A stretch of 38,955 nt of DNA, from positions 1 through 38,955 of the forward strand of contig CALAGR010000477.1 of the NCBI GenBank assembly GCA_937891735.1, given 5' to 3'. This document shows, one piece after another, positions 7,533-15,515 of the stretch. Below the pieces are notes generated by a model, which saw only the letters and a program-made list of their open reading frames with translations, had not been told where the DNA came from and did not search any database. Source of the DNA: an uncultured Pseudomonadota bacterium. GTDB lineage: Bacteria; Myxococcota_A; UBA796; UBA9615. Position numbers and translations under genes: made by a program. The number at the start of each line of letters is the position of its first letter. The first letter of the stretch is position 1.

Positions 7533-8306
7533 ATGCGCAGGGCACTCGAGTCGGGTGTGCCCGTGGCGCTCGCGATCATGCTCACCGCCTGCGCTGGCGG
7601 TCCCGGCCCCCAGGCCGCCGTCGCACACGCGGAGGAGTGGTTCGTGCCGGAGAAGGAGGCCGTGCGTCGCCGCGACTGCCTCCGCCATGGACCGACGCCG
7701 GACCCGCTCGGCCTCGAGCTGCCCGTCCAGATTTTCAAGTCCCAAGGTCTCGATGATGAGGAGGTGAAGGAGCTGACGGAGAGCATTGCCCGGATCTGGG
7801 CTCCCTATGGCTTGACGTTTCGCAGCCTCGGCGCGCCCATCACCCTCGATACCGACCCTTCCTTCCTGCTCGACGGCGCGCGGCAGTTCTTCGACACCTG
7901 GTCCCGGCCGCGCCAGCCCCAACTGAACCTTGTGGTCGTGACTGCGGTCGTCCCCCCCGTTGCCCTGCCACGGCGCATCGCGGGCTACGGCTTTCCATCG
8001 CCCGACCTCGCAGGCTTCTTCGAGATGCCCGCCGAGTCGCAGGAGGTGCTCGGGTTCGATCCAATGACCCCCACAGTGTTCTTGTCGATGAGGGAGTGGC
8101 GGCGCTCCGGCCAGGGACGACGGCAGCGCGGGCCCTATCGCGACTTCCCCGCCCATGAGGTGGGCCACGGTCTGGGGCTGGCACACGTCTCGAGTCCGGC
8201 GAACCTGATGTCTGAGCCGCCACGTCCCACCTGCAGGACGTACCTCACACAGGACCAGATATTCCAGGTCGACCGGACGCTCGCCGGCCTCGATCCGAAC
8301 CTCTAA
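7533..8306 (+). CDS. metzincin-like zinc metalloprotease lipoprotein
   Basis: The 257-residue product has a lipoprotein signal peptide (VALAIMLTAC, lipidated Cys20), so it should be anchored in the cell envelope. Near the C-terminus it has the extended zinc motif HEVGHGLGLAH, with ligands His208, His212 and His218 and catalytic Glu209. A Met-turn candidate (NLMSE) follows, as in metzincins of the M10/M12 type. The rest is not recognised. The frame is open upstream to about 7266, but that stretch covers the tandem repeat and codes for a repetitive Cys/Leu/Ala sequence; the ATG directly before the signal peptide is therefore chosen. There is no obvious operon partner, and repeats flank it on both sides. 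Confidence 0.75.
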   Translation: MRRALESGVPVALAIMLTACAGGPGPQAAVAHAEEWFVPEKEAVRRRDCLRHGPTPDPLGLELPVQIFKSQGLDDEEVKELTESIARIWAPYGLTFRSLGAPITLDTDPSFLLDGARQFFDTWSRPRQPQLNLVVVTAVVPPVALPRRIAGYGFPSPDLAGFFEMPAESQEVLGFDPMTPTVFLSMREWRRSGQGRRQRGPYRDFPAHEVGHGLGLAHVSSPANLMSEPPRPTCRTYLTQDQIFQVDRTLAGLDPNL

Positions 8307-8323
8307 TCCGGGGGCTTGTCGCT

Positions 8324-8382
8324 GATGCGTGGACACGCATCCGCGCGGCTCTCGGCTCGTCGCTGATGCGTGTCCACGCATC
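8324..8382. repeat. pair of 18-nt palindromes, REP-like copies 2 and 3
   Basis: GATGCGTGgaCACGCATC at 8324-8341 and GATGCGTGtcCACGCATC at 8365-8382 are exact reverse complements of each other. Each has 8-bp arms, and both sit in the same TCGCT...YGCG context. They lie between the convergent metzincin and antiporter genes and could act as a bidirectional terminator or a REP/BIME-like element. Confidence 0.65.
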
Positions 8383-8411
8383 TGCGCTCCGCGCTGCGCT
8401 TGGCCTCGCGC

Positions 8412-9584
8412 CTATGCTTCGAGGCGGGCCGCGAGGCGCCGCTCCAGGGGCGCTGAGGCGCCGATCCATGCTGTCGAGAACACGAGCGTGCAGGCGATCA
8501 CCGACACCGTCAGGTCGTGACCGAACTCGTGGATCAGGCCCGAGTTGAGCCCGACCGCCGCCAGCACGAAGCTCAGCTCGCCGATCTGGGACAGCCACGC
8601 GCCGCCGCGCAGGGCTCGGTCCCAGGGCCTCCCCAGCGCGCGCAGGATCAAGGTGTTGACCACCGTGTTCGTTACGAACGCGAGGGCCGCGAGCAGCAGG
8701 ATCGCTCCGCTGTTCTCCATCATGAAGTCGAGATCGAGCAGCGCGCCGACCGCCGCGAAGAAGATCGCCAGCAGGAGGATCCGGAGACCGTCCAGGGCGT
8801 GATGGGCCCACTCCGTGCGGCCCGCCACCGACAGGAGGAGCCCCGCCAGGAACGCCCCCGACGCCGTCGAGAGTCCCGCCAGGGCGGTCAGCGTCGCGAG
8901 GCCCAGACAGAAGAGCAGCGCTCCGAACAGACGGAGCTCGGGGTCCGCCGAGAAGCGGTCCACCCCCCGCTGCAGCAGGCCCGGGTTCCGCCGCACGGCG
9001 ATGATCGCGAGCACCGCGGCCCCACCGACGAGGCCCTGCCCACCGAGGAGGCGCAGGTCCACCGAGCCCCCCGCCATCGCGCCGAGGATCATCAACATCG
9101 GGACGATGGCCAGGTCCTGGGCCAGCAGGACCCCGAGCACGTCCTGGCCCACGGGCGAGCTGGTCTCCCCCCGGTCCTTCAGCAGCCGAACCACCACCGC
9201 CGTGCTGCTCAGGCTCATGACGAACCCGAGGAGCACGGAGCGACCGATGGGCCAGTCGAGCAGCTGGCCGATCACGAGCGCGGCGGCTACGGACAGCGCG
9301 ACCTGCAGGACCGTGCCCCCGAGCGCCACGCGCCAGCCCTGGAGCAGCCGGGGCAGGGACATCTCCATCCCCACGAAGAACAGGAGCAGCAGCACCCCGA
9401 ACTCACCGATCCGGTTGAGCATCGCCCGGTCCTGGAGCAAGCCGAAGCCCTCGGGACCGAGCGCCACGCCGGCCAGCAGGTACACCACGATCGTGGGCGT
9501 GCCGGTGCGTCGCAGGGCCAGCGCGAGCACGACGATGAACAGAAGGGAGCCGACGAGGCGCGGGAGCAGTGGGTCGAGGTGCAC
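8412..9584 (-). CDS. Kef-type monovalent cation:proton antiporter (CPA2), no RCK domain
   Basis: The 390-residue product is almost entirely hydrophobic, with about 12 membrane segments, and matches the sodium/hydrogen exchanger (CPA2/KefB-like) fold. Recognisable blocks are YLLAGVALGPEGFGLL, LLLFFVGMEMSLP, the SLSSTAVVVRLL segment and AQDLAIVPML. It would exchange K+ or Na+ for H+ across the inner membrane. Kef-type proteins commonly carry a C-terminal TrkA-N/RCK domain. Here the protein stops right after the membrane domain, while an RCK_C-like domain is found on the upstream RimK-like gene, which ends 26 bp before this start. The two genes form an operon. Confidence 0.88.
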   Translation of the reverse strand: MHLDPLLPRLVGSLLFIVVLALALRRTGTPTIVVYLLAGVALGPEGFGLLQDRAMLNRIGEFGVLLLLFFVGMEMSLPRLLQGWRVALGGTVLQVALSVAAALVIGQLLDWPIGRSVLLGFVMSLSSTAVVVRLLKDRGETSSPVGQDVLGVLLAQDLAIVPMLMILGAMAGGSVDLRLLGGQGLVGGAAVLAIIAVRRNPGLLQRGVDRFSADPELRLFGALLFCLGLATLTALAGLSTASGAFLAGLLLSVAGRTEWAHHALDGLRILLLAIFFAAVGALLDLDFMMENSGAILLLAALAFVTNTVVNTLILRALGRPWDRALRGGAWLSQIGELSFVLAAVGLNSGLIHEFGHDLTVSVIACTLVFSTAWIGASAPLERRLAARLEA

Positions 9585-9610
9585 GCGGCGACTCTCAGGT
9601 GGGGGGAGCT

Positions 9611-10789
9611 CTAGCTGGCCGCGCCCCGAGCGGACCGACGCTTCCGGTTGGCGGCCCCGGCGGGGATCAGGTGCTGCAGGGTGATCTGCTTGCCGTAGCA
9701 GATCAGCACGTCCCCCGGGAGGATCCCCCGGTCGGCGCTGGGGTTGGGGAGGACGAGCCCGCCCCGATGGATCGACAGCACCAGGACATCCCGGTCCTTC
9801 AGCGCCGACTCCCGCAGCGTCTTGCCCGCGAGCGGCGAGGTCGCATCCACCGGGATCTCTGCGACCGCGTACCCCTTCGCCAGGGTGAGGCGCTCCCGGT
9901 AGTCGATCTCGGGGAAGCTCACCTGGGCCTCCAGCTCCTTGATGATCTCTGCGGCCACGTCGATGCCGGTGGCTCCCTCGATCCCCTCGAGGCCGGGCGA
10001 GCTGTTGACCTCCATGACCTTGGGACCGTCGCTCCCTTCCAGCATGTCCACCCCGGCGACCCGGAGGCTCATGATGTGGGCGGCCCGGACGGCCGTGCGT
10101 TCGTACGCAGGGTCCAGGGTCACCGCCTCGGCGACTCCGCCCCGGTGCACGTTGCTTCGGAACTCCGAGCCCGTGGCCGTCCTGCGCATCGCCGCGACGA
10201 CCCGATCCCCCACCACGAACGCACGCACGTCCCGCCCGCGGCTCTCCTTCACGAACTTCTGGATCAGGACGTTCTGCTTGGCGCTCTGCAGGGTCTCGAC
10301 GATCGCCTCAGCGACCTTCTCCGAGTCGGCCAGGATCACCCCGATGCCCTGGGTTCCCTCCAGGAGCTTGATGATCACCGGGGCTCCGCCGACGCGGCGG
10401 ATCGCGGGCAGCACGTCGGCGCGGTCCCGAACGAAGGTGGTCGCGGGCATCCCGATGGCGTGCCGGCTGAGGATCTGGTGCGCGCGGAGCTTGTCCCGGC
10501 TGACCGAGATGCCATGGGAGCGGGAGAGCGAGTAGACCCCCATCTGCTCGAACTGCCGAACCAGGGCCGTGCCGAAGAACGTGATGGACGCGCCGATGCG
10601 CGGGATGACCGCGTCGTAGGTGCTGAGCTTGCGCCCCCGGTAGTGCAGCGAGGGGTTCGCCTCTTCCAGGGAGATCGCGAACCGCAGGGTGTTCAACACC
10701 TTGCAGGTGTGGCCGCGCTGGGTTGCGGCCTCCCGCAGCCTCGCGGTGCTGTAGGCCTTCGGCGCGCACGACAGGATGGCGATCTTCAT
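9611..10789 (-). CDS. rimK: RimK-like ATP-grasp glutamate ligase fused to RCK_C domain
   Basis: The 392-residue product starts with a RimK ATP-grasp enzyme, about residues 1-300. Landmarks are MKIAILSC, ARLREAATQRGH, the YDAVIPRIG block, VIIKLLEGTQGIGV and VMEVNSSPGLEGIE. RimK adds glutamate residues to the C-terminus of ribosomal protein S6 or makes related peptide bonds. Unlike the E. coli enzyme of about 300 residues, it continues into a segment at residues 308-376 that looks like a TrkA-C/RCK_C ligand-binding domain (SPLAGKTLRES, NPSADRGILPGDVLICYG), then a basic tail. It is the first gene of an operon with the antiporter and diverges from the RimB-like gene. The target protein and the RCK ligand are unknown. 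Confidence 0.88.
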   Translation of the reverse strand: MKIAILSCAPKAYSTARLREAATQRGHTCKVLNTLRFAISLEEANPSLHYRGRKLSTYDAVIPRIGASITFFGTALVRQFEQMGVYSLSRSHGISVSRDKLRAHQILSRHAIGMPATTFVRDRADVLPAIRRVGGAPVIIKLLEGTQGIGVILADSEKVAEAIVETLQSAKQNVLIQKFVKESRGRDVRAFVVGDRVVAAMRRTATGSEFRSNVHRGGVAEAVTLDPAYERTAVRAAHIMSLRVAGVDMLEGSDGPKVMEVNSSPGLEGIEGATGIDVAAEIIKELEAQVSFPEIDYRERLTLAKGYAVAEIPVDATSPLAGKTLRESALKDRDVLVLSIHRGGLVLPNPSADRGILPGDVLICYGKQITLQHLIPAGAANRKRRSARGAAS

Positions 10790-10892
10790 TCGATTCCAAT
10801 GCTGATGAGGTGGGGGGCGACGGACTATACGGGACCGGGCCATGGACCGCGGGGACATTGACCGCGACGGTCCGTTGGTGCATACCCACCGC

Positions 10893-11465
10893 ATGAAGGA
10901 CACGCCCCCCGCGCCGCGCGGCGCTGCCAGGCCAAGGCGCCCGCGGGCTCTCACGGCCCCGCGCAAGCTGCTGGGCTGGAGGGAGTGGGTCTCGTTGCCG
11001 GGCCTCGGCGTGCCGTGGATCCACGCCAAGCTGGACACCGGGGCGCGCACCTCGGCCCTGCACGCCGAGGAGATCGAGACGGTGCCCGCGGTGGGCGACG
11101 GACCTGATCGCCTGCGCTTCGTCGTCCGTCCGGCGGGGGAGCCCGATGCGGGGGCGCTGCGGGTGGAGGCCGACCTGCTGGAGACCCGGTGGGTGAAGTC
11201 GAGCAACGGACACCGGGAGCAGCGCCCCGTGATCCGGACCGTGGTGGTGGTCGGCGGTCGGTCGTGGCCCATCGAGCTCACGCTCACCGGCCGCGGGGAG
11301 ATGGGCTTTCAGATGCTCCTGGGGCGCGAGGGGCTGCGCACCCGCTTCGCCGTCGATCCCGCGCGATCCTGGGTGTGCGGCATCCCCGAGGACTGGACGG
11401 ACCCGAACTCGCCGGTGAGCGAACGATGGCTCAAGCGGGCTCCGCCGGTTGGGAAGGCGACTTGA
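10893..11465 (+). CDS. rimB: RimB-like retropepsin-fold protease
   Basis: This 190-residue protein belongs to the family once called ATP-dependent zinc protease (RimB/RloA2-like). The aspartic-protease-like KLDTGART motif has its Asp at residue 48, and GWREWVSLPGLG precedes it. In Pseudomonas, RimB removes or counteracts RimK-added glutamates on ribosomal protein S6 (established for that system), and here it diverges from a rimK-like gene. An in-frame ATG at 10842 would add 17 residues; TATAC at 10826-10830 upstream of it makes that start possible. The gene overlaps the next by 4 bp (TTGA). Confidence 0.8.
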   Translation: MKDTPPAPRGAARPRRPRALTAPRKLLGWREWVSLPGLGVPWIHAKLDTGARTSALHAEEIETVPAVGDGPDRLRFVVRPAGEPDAGALRVEADLLETRWVKSSNGHREQRPVIRTVVVVGGRSWPIELTLTGRGEMGFQMLLGREGLRTRFAVDPARSWVCGIPEDWTDPNSPVSERWLKRAPPVGKAT

Positions 11466-12454
11466 GCGTCAAGCCCGTCGGAGCGAAGCGGCGCCAGGCC
11501 CAGGTGCTGACCGTGGGCGGTGTCCGGATCCGCCGGGGATCTGCGGTGCGCGTGGACATTCCGGTCTCGGGCCTCCCGGTGGGCCCCGAGGTGACGCTGC
11601 CCTGCATGGTCTTGCGGGGCAGCAACGACGGCCCCCGCATCTGGCTCAGCGCCGCGATCCACGGTGACGAGCTCAACGGGATCGAGATCATCAGCCGGGT
11701 GCTGGAGCGGCTGAAGCCCCGCCAGCTGACGGGCACCCTCCTGGCGGTGCCGACGGTGAACGTGTTCGGGCTCCTGCACGAGGACCGGTACCTGCCCGAC
11801 CGCCGCGACTTGAACCGGTCGTTCCCGGGCGGCACAGGGGGCAGCCTGGCGCGCAGGCTCGCGGGGACCCTGCTGTCCGAGGTCGTGAACGGTTGCTCGT
11901 TCGGCATCGACCTGCACACCGGGTCCGGCGGTCGGGACAACCTGGGGCAGATCCGCTGTGACCTCGACGATCCCGAGGCCCGCCGCCTGGGCGAGGCGTT
12001 CGGCGCGCCGGTTCTGATGCACGCACGCACCCGGGACGGCTCCCTGCGGGCGGCGGCCGCAGACCGAGGGGTGGGGGTGCTGGTCTACGAGGGGGGGCAG
12101 GCGCTCCGGTTCGACGAGGCCCCGATCAGGCAGGGGGTCGCAGGGGTGATGCGCGTGTTGGCAGAGCTCGGCATGTGGGCGGAGGAGGCAGCGCGGGGCG
12201 TGCCGTCGCTGCTGTGTCGCCGATCCACCTGGGAGCGGGCGCCGCGGGCGGGCTTCGCGCGGATCACGGTCGAGCTGGGCGAGCGGGTGAAACAGGGACA
12301 GCGACTGGGCTGCGTCGCGGGGCCGTTCGGGGGCCGGAGCAGCGCGCTCAAGGCGAGAAACGCGGGGGTCGTGCTCGGCATCGCCCGGAACCCCGTGGTC
12401 TACCAGGGAGACGCCATCGTGCACGTCGGCCAGGTGCGGGACGGGCTGCCGTGA
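11462..12454 (+). CDS. succinylglutamate desuccinylase/aspartoacylase-like M14 hydrolase
   Basis: This 330-residue zinc hydrolase is of the AstE/AspA branch of the M14 carboxypeptidase fold. The zinc ligands are visible as HGDE (His67, Glu70) and DLHTGS (His152). DLNRSFPG is the typical substrate-binding Arg motif. It probably removes an acyl group from an N-acyl amino acid or cleaves a glutamyl bond. Its neighbour RimB suggests involvement in the same modification pathway, but that is inference. The chosen TTG start has a GGGAAGG ribosome-binding site 5 nt upstream and overlaps the rimB stop; the downstream gene overlaps by 4 bp (GTGA). The C-terminal region (about 260-325) has a biotinyl-like beta domain, common in these proteins. 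Confidence 0.85.
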   Translation: MSVKPVGAKRRQAQVLTVGGVRIRRGSAVRVDIPVSGLPVGPEVTLPCMVLRGSNDGPRIWLSAAIHGDELNGIEIISRVLERLKPRQLTGTLLAVPTVNVFGLLHEDRYLPDRRDLNRSFPGGTGGSLARRLAGTLLSEVVNGCSFGIDLHTGSGGRDNLGQIRCDLDDPEARRLGEAFGAPVLMHARTRDGSLRAAAADRGVGVLVYEGGQALRFDEAPIRQGVAGVMRVLAELGMWAEEAARGVPSLLCRRSTWERAPRAGFARITVELGERVKQGQRLGCVAGPFGGRSSALKARNAGVVLGIARNPVVYQGDAIVHVGQVRDGLP

Positions 12455-13794
12455 CTCCCTGGGACACGCTGCTGGAGCACACGCACAGCGGAGACCTCGA
12501 ACGGCTCACCGCGTTTGCCCGCTCCCTGGGTCCCGGCGAGTCCGCCCGTGCGCTGGCCCACATGGACCGCGAGGAGCGGCGGCTGGTGCTGCGGGCGCTC
12601 GGGCCCGAGGAGGCCGCGGATCTCCTCGAGATGCTCACCCGCGCCCAGGCCGCGGAGGTGGTCGAGGATCTGAGCCCCGCCTACGCCGCGGATGTCCTGC
12701 GCGAGCTCCCGACCGACACCGAGACGGACATCCTCCGGGATCTCGACGAGGTGGACGCGGCCGCGGTGCTCGCCCAGCTGTCGCCCCAGGAGGCCGCCGA
12801 GGTGCGGGCCCTCGCGGGCTACGAAGACGACACCGCCGGCGGTCTGATGGTCGTCGAGTACGCCGCGGTGCGGGCCACGGCGACCGTGTCCCAGGTGGTG
12901 GAGCACCTCAGGAGCCACGCGGACCGTTACCGGGACTTTCACGTCCAGTACATCTACGTCATCGACGAGGAAGGGGTGCTGACCGGCGTGCTGCGTCTGC
13001 GCGACCTCCTCCTGGCGCGGCCTCGCCAGAGGGCGCGGGAGTTGATGATCCCCGATCCGATCTCGGTGGACGTCCTGACCACGCTGGACGGGCTGCAGGA
13101 GCTGTTCGACGGAGCCTCCTACTTCGGGCTCCCGGTGACCGACGCCGGGCGCATGGTCGGGGTCGTGCGGCGGGCGACCGTCGAGGAGGCCGTGGGCGAG
13201 GAGGCCCATCGCGACCACCTCAAGCACGCGGGCATCGTCGGCGGCGAGGAACTCCGCTCGATGGACACGCTCACCCGCTCGCGGCGCCGGCTGCAGTGGC
13301 TGTCGATCAACATCCTCCTGAACATGCTGGCGGCCAGCGTCATCGCCATCTACCAGGACACGCTCACCTCGGTCATCGCCCTGGCCGTGTTCCTGCCGAT
13401 CATCTCGGACATGTCGGGGTGCTCGGGCAACCAGGCGGTCGCCGTGTCCATGCGCGAGCTCTCCATCGGCGTGGCGCGGCCCCAGGACGTCCTGCACGTC
13501 TGGGGCAAGGAGCTGTCCGTGGGGCTGCTCAACGGGTTGGCGTTGGGGATCCTGCTGGGCGGGGTGGCGTACCTGTGGAAGGGCAACCCGTGGCTCGGCC
13601 TGGTGGCGGGCGGGGCGTTGGCCATCAACACGGTGCTGGCGGTGTCGATCGGGGGCACCATCCCCCTGGTCTTGAAGCACTTCGGGGTCGATCCGGCCCT
13701 GGCCTCGGGACCGGTGCTCACCACGATCACGGACCTGTGCGGGTTCCTGCTCGTGTTGGCGCTGGCCACACAGATGCTGCCGCTCCTCGTCTGA
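12451..13794 (+). CDS. mgtE: magnesium transporter MgtE
   Basis: The 447-residue protein has the full MgtE layout. It has an N-terminal superhelical domain (to about 130) rich in ALxxLxPxEAA repeats, and two CBS domains (about 130-250) with DDTAGGLMVVEY and LPVTDAGRMVGVV. Five membrane helices follow, including the SGCSGNQAVAVSMREL segment that lines the Mg2+ pore. It works in the inner membrane as a Mg2+ channel gated by cytosolic Mg2+ through the CBS domains. It starts with GTG overlapping the M14 hydrolase stop, so it is the third coupled gene of the rimB operon. The functional link between Mg2+ uptake and Rim-type modification is not evident from sequence. Confidence 0.92.
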   Translation: MTPWDTLLEHTHSGDLERLTAFARSLGPGESARALAHMDREERRLVLRALGPEEAADLLEMLTRAQAAEVVEDLSPAYAADVLRELPTDTETDILRDLDEVDAAAVLAQLSPQEAAEVRALAGYEDDTAGGLMVVEYAAVRATATVSQVVEHLRSHADRYRDFHVQYIYVIDEEGVLTGVLRLRDLLLARPRQRARELMIPDPISVDVLTTLDGLQELFDGASYFGLPVTDAGRMVGVVRRATVEEAVGEEAHRDHLKHAGIVGGEELRSMDTLTRSRRRLQWLSINILLNMLAASVIAIYQDTLTSVIALAVFLPIISDMSGCSGNQAVAVSMRELSIGVARPQDVLHVWGKELSVGLLNGLALGILLGGVAYLWKGNPWLGLVAGGALAINTVLAVSIGGTIPLVLKHFGVDPALASGPVLTTITDLCGFLLVLALATQMLPLLV

Positions 13795-13847
13795 TCTTCG
13801 GGTCCGGCCGGCTGGTCTCGGGCCAGATCGCCCGGGTGCCCGGGGCG

Positions 13848-14249
13848 ATGGGCGGGGAGACCCTGGATGCGCTGCCCACCGTCATCAGCACCATCGGGTT
13901 CCTGGCCACCGTCGCGGTCACCGGTCTCGGGCTGGTCCTGGGCCTGGGCCAGGGCGTCGGCAGCGCCGAGGAGGTGCAGTCCATGTCGCGGGCGATCACC
14001 GCGGCGTTTGCGTACGGCGCAGCGCCGTTGGTCGCCTGCCTGGGCATCCGGGTCGGTGTGCGCCTCGCAGTACAGGGTTGGCGCGACCAGCACGCGGGGC
14101 AGGTCGAGTTCCTCGTGCGCTGGGTCGATGGGCACTACCGCACGGTGACCCCGGTGGAGCTCCTGGCGCGCCTGCTCGCGCGCGACGGAGACCCGGCGAC
14201 GGGCCCGCTCCCTCTGGGCGCCGCAGCCAAGGCCGAATCGGGGCGCTGA
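13848..14249 (+). CDS. small membrane protein, weakly MotA/ExbB-like
   Basis: This 133-residue protein of unknown function lies 53 bp after mgtE. It has two predicted membrane segments (about 9-32, LPTVISTIGFLATVAVTGLGLVLGLGQG, in part, and 45-65) with a short Gln/Ser-rich loop between. A cytoplasmic region carries HYRTVTPVELLARLL. The small-residue-rich helices recall the two core helices of MotA/TolQ/ExbB proton-channel subunits, but the resemblance is weak and no partner (TolR/ExbD/MotB) is adjacent. A GTG at 13836 is an alternative start. It probably ends the rimB-mgtE transcript. Confidence 0.55.
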   Translation: MGGETLDALPTVISTIGFLATVAVTGLGLVLGLGQGVGSAEEVQSMSRAITAAFAYGAAPLVACLGIRVGVRLAVQGWRDQHAGQVEFLVRWVDGHYRTVTPVELLARLLARDGDPATGPLPLGAAAKAESGR

Positions 14250-14265
14250 GCAGGCCCGCGGTGGC

Positions 14266-15090
14266 TCAGCGCCGCGGCCCCTCGTCGAGCGGTCGCACGT
14301 CCGACGCCCTGAGGCCCAGATCCTGCCGAAGCCGATCATTGTGGGCCCGGACCTCGTCCTGGATCCCCCCGTCGAAGCTCCCTGGGAAGCTCCAGCGCAG
14401 CCGCCGCGCGTCGCTCGCCAGACCGAAGCTGCCGCTCACCGACATCAGGGCGGTCAGGCCCCCCGCCAGCGCCATGGCCGAGCTGCCGGCGCGCTCGTAG
14501 CCGTCGCGGGCGTTCATGTAGGCGAAGCCGCCTCCAACCGCCGCGATCAGCCCGCCTGCGGCCGCGCCGAGCAACACCCCGGAGCCCACGCGGCGGTGCT
14601 GGATCCGGCGGCGCAGCCGGGCCGCATCGTCGGTGCGACCGACCACGTCCAGGTACGTGGGCACGGTGAGCCGGGCGCTGCCCTGGTACACCGACCAGGT
14701 CTTGTACTCGATGACCGGCTCGGTCACCACGTAGGTCGTTCCGACGCCCACGAACGGCACCCAGGGCCAGCTGTAGTAGCCTGTGACCGCCGTGTAGCCG
14801 CCGCCCTCGAGGTGCCGCTCCACGCGCACCTGCAAGCGCTGGCCGGTGTAGCGGGTCAGGCCCGCCAGCCGGTCCTCCACGGGCGCCACGGGGACCGCCA
14901 GCGGGGCGTCCGCAGGCGGACCCTCGGCTCCCCGAGCGGGGGTGGGCGGGGGCTGCGATGGCTGGGGCGGCGCCTCCACCCTGTCGTCGGAGGTCGGCTC
15001 CGGGTCATCCTGCGCGACGGCCCGGCACGGCAAGGAGCAGGCCACGGACAGGGTCGCCAGCGCGGCGATCAACACACGAACAGAGGTCAC
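14266..15090 (-). CDS. exported protein of unknown function with two C-terminal hydrophobic segments
   Basis: The 274-residue product begins with a signal peptide (LIAALATLSVACS) and then a Pro-rich linker (PPQPSQPPPTPARG). A central region is rich in Tyr, Trp and Val (YTAVTGYYSWPW), followed by a glycine-rich hydrophobic pair (about 170-195 and 210-230) that could cross or dip into a membrane. The GTG start lies 12 bp after the upstream lipoprotein stop, so it is the last gene of the secreted-protein cluster. VAC at the signal end could also serve as a lipobox. No family is recognised. The gene ends 16 bp from the convergent small membrane gene. Confidence 0.6.
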   Translation of the reverse strand: MTSVRVLIAALATLSVACSLPCRAVAQDDPEPTSDDRVEAPPQPSQPPPTPARGAEGPPADAPLAVPVAPVEDRLAGLTRYTGQRLQVRVERHLEGGGYTAVTGYYSWPWVPFVGVGTTYVVTEPVIEYKTWSVYQGSARLTVPTYLDVVGRTDDAARLRRRIQHRRVGSGVLLGAAAGGLIAAVGGGFAYMNARDGYERAGSSAMALAGGLTALMSVSGSFGLASDARRLRWSFPGSFDGGIQDEVRAHNDRLRQDLGLRASDVRPLDEGPRR

Positions 15091-15101
15091 GGCGGTCTCC
15101 T

Positions 15102-15515
15102 TCAACGGGTGATGGACACGCTGTCCCGGTCTCCGTCCAGATCCTCGGCGACGAAGGTCAGGTCGTAGTCGTAGGCCCACCAGCAGTCCAGGAAGGAGGG
15201 GCTGCTCGGGAGCTCGGCGTACCAGAAGCCGTCCCCGTCGTAGTCGAGGTCGACGCTGCCGAGATCGGTCTGCACCTCGCCCCACTGGTCCCACCACACC
15301 TCGGTCACGTCGACCCACACGGCGCCGACGTACCCGGCCCCCGCGGGGTGGCTGACCTCCGCCGTCAGCTCCCACCAGTCATCGCGATCACAGAACCCGT
15401 CCACCGAGCGGATCCGCGGGTAATCGGGCGTGGCGTCGACGATGTAGAAGCAGCCCGGCGTGGTCGCGAGGAGCACGACGAGGCTGAACGAGGTCAGGAG
15501 TGTTCGGGGGGTCAT
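15102..15515 (-). CDS. small acidic lipoprotein
   Basis: The 137-residue product has a lipoprotein signal (VVLLATTPGC, lipidated at about Cys23). Its mature part is rich in Asp and Trp (DRDDWWELTAEV, VEVWWDQWGEV-like segments and a DLDYDGDGFWYAEL stretch). The DxDxDG spacing in DLDYDGDG suggests a calcium-binding loop. It resembles small beta-sandwich domains of secreted deltaproteobacterial proteins, but no family is recognised. The ATG overlaps the stop of the upstream gene by 4 bp (ATGA), so expression is coupled. Confidence 0.65.
   Translation of the reverse strand: MTPRTLLTSFSLVVLLATTPGCFYIVDATPDYPRIRSVDGFCDRDDWWELTAEVSHPAGAGYVGAVWVDVTEVWWDQWGEVQTDLGSVDLDYDGDGFWYAELPSSPSFLDCWWAYDYDLTFVAEDLDGDRDSVSITR

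Noticed and set aside
10844..10873. GGACCG...CGGTCC inverted repeat in the rimK/rimB divergent region
   Set aside because: Only 6-bp arms, GC-rich and overlapping a possible alternative coding start; not convincing as an operator.
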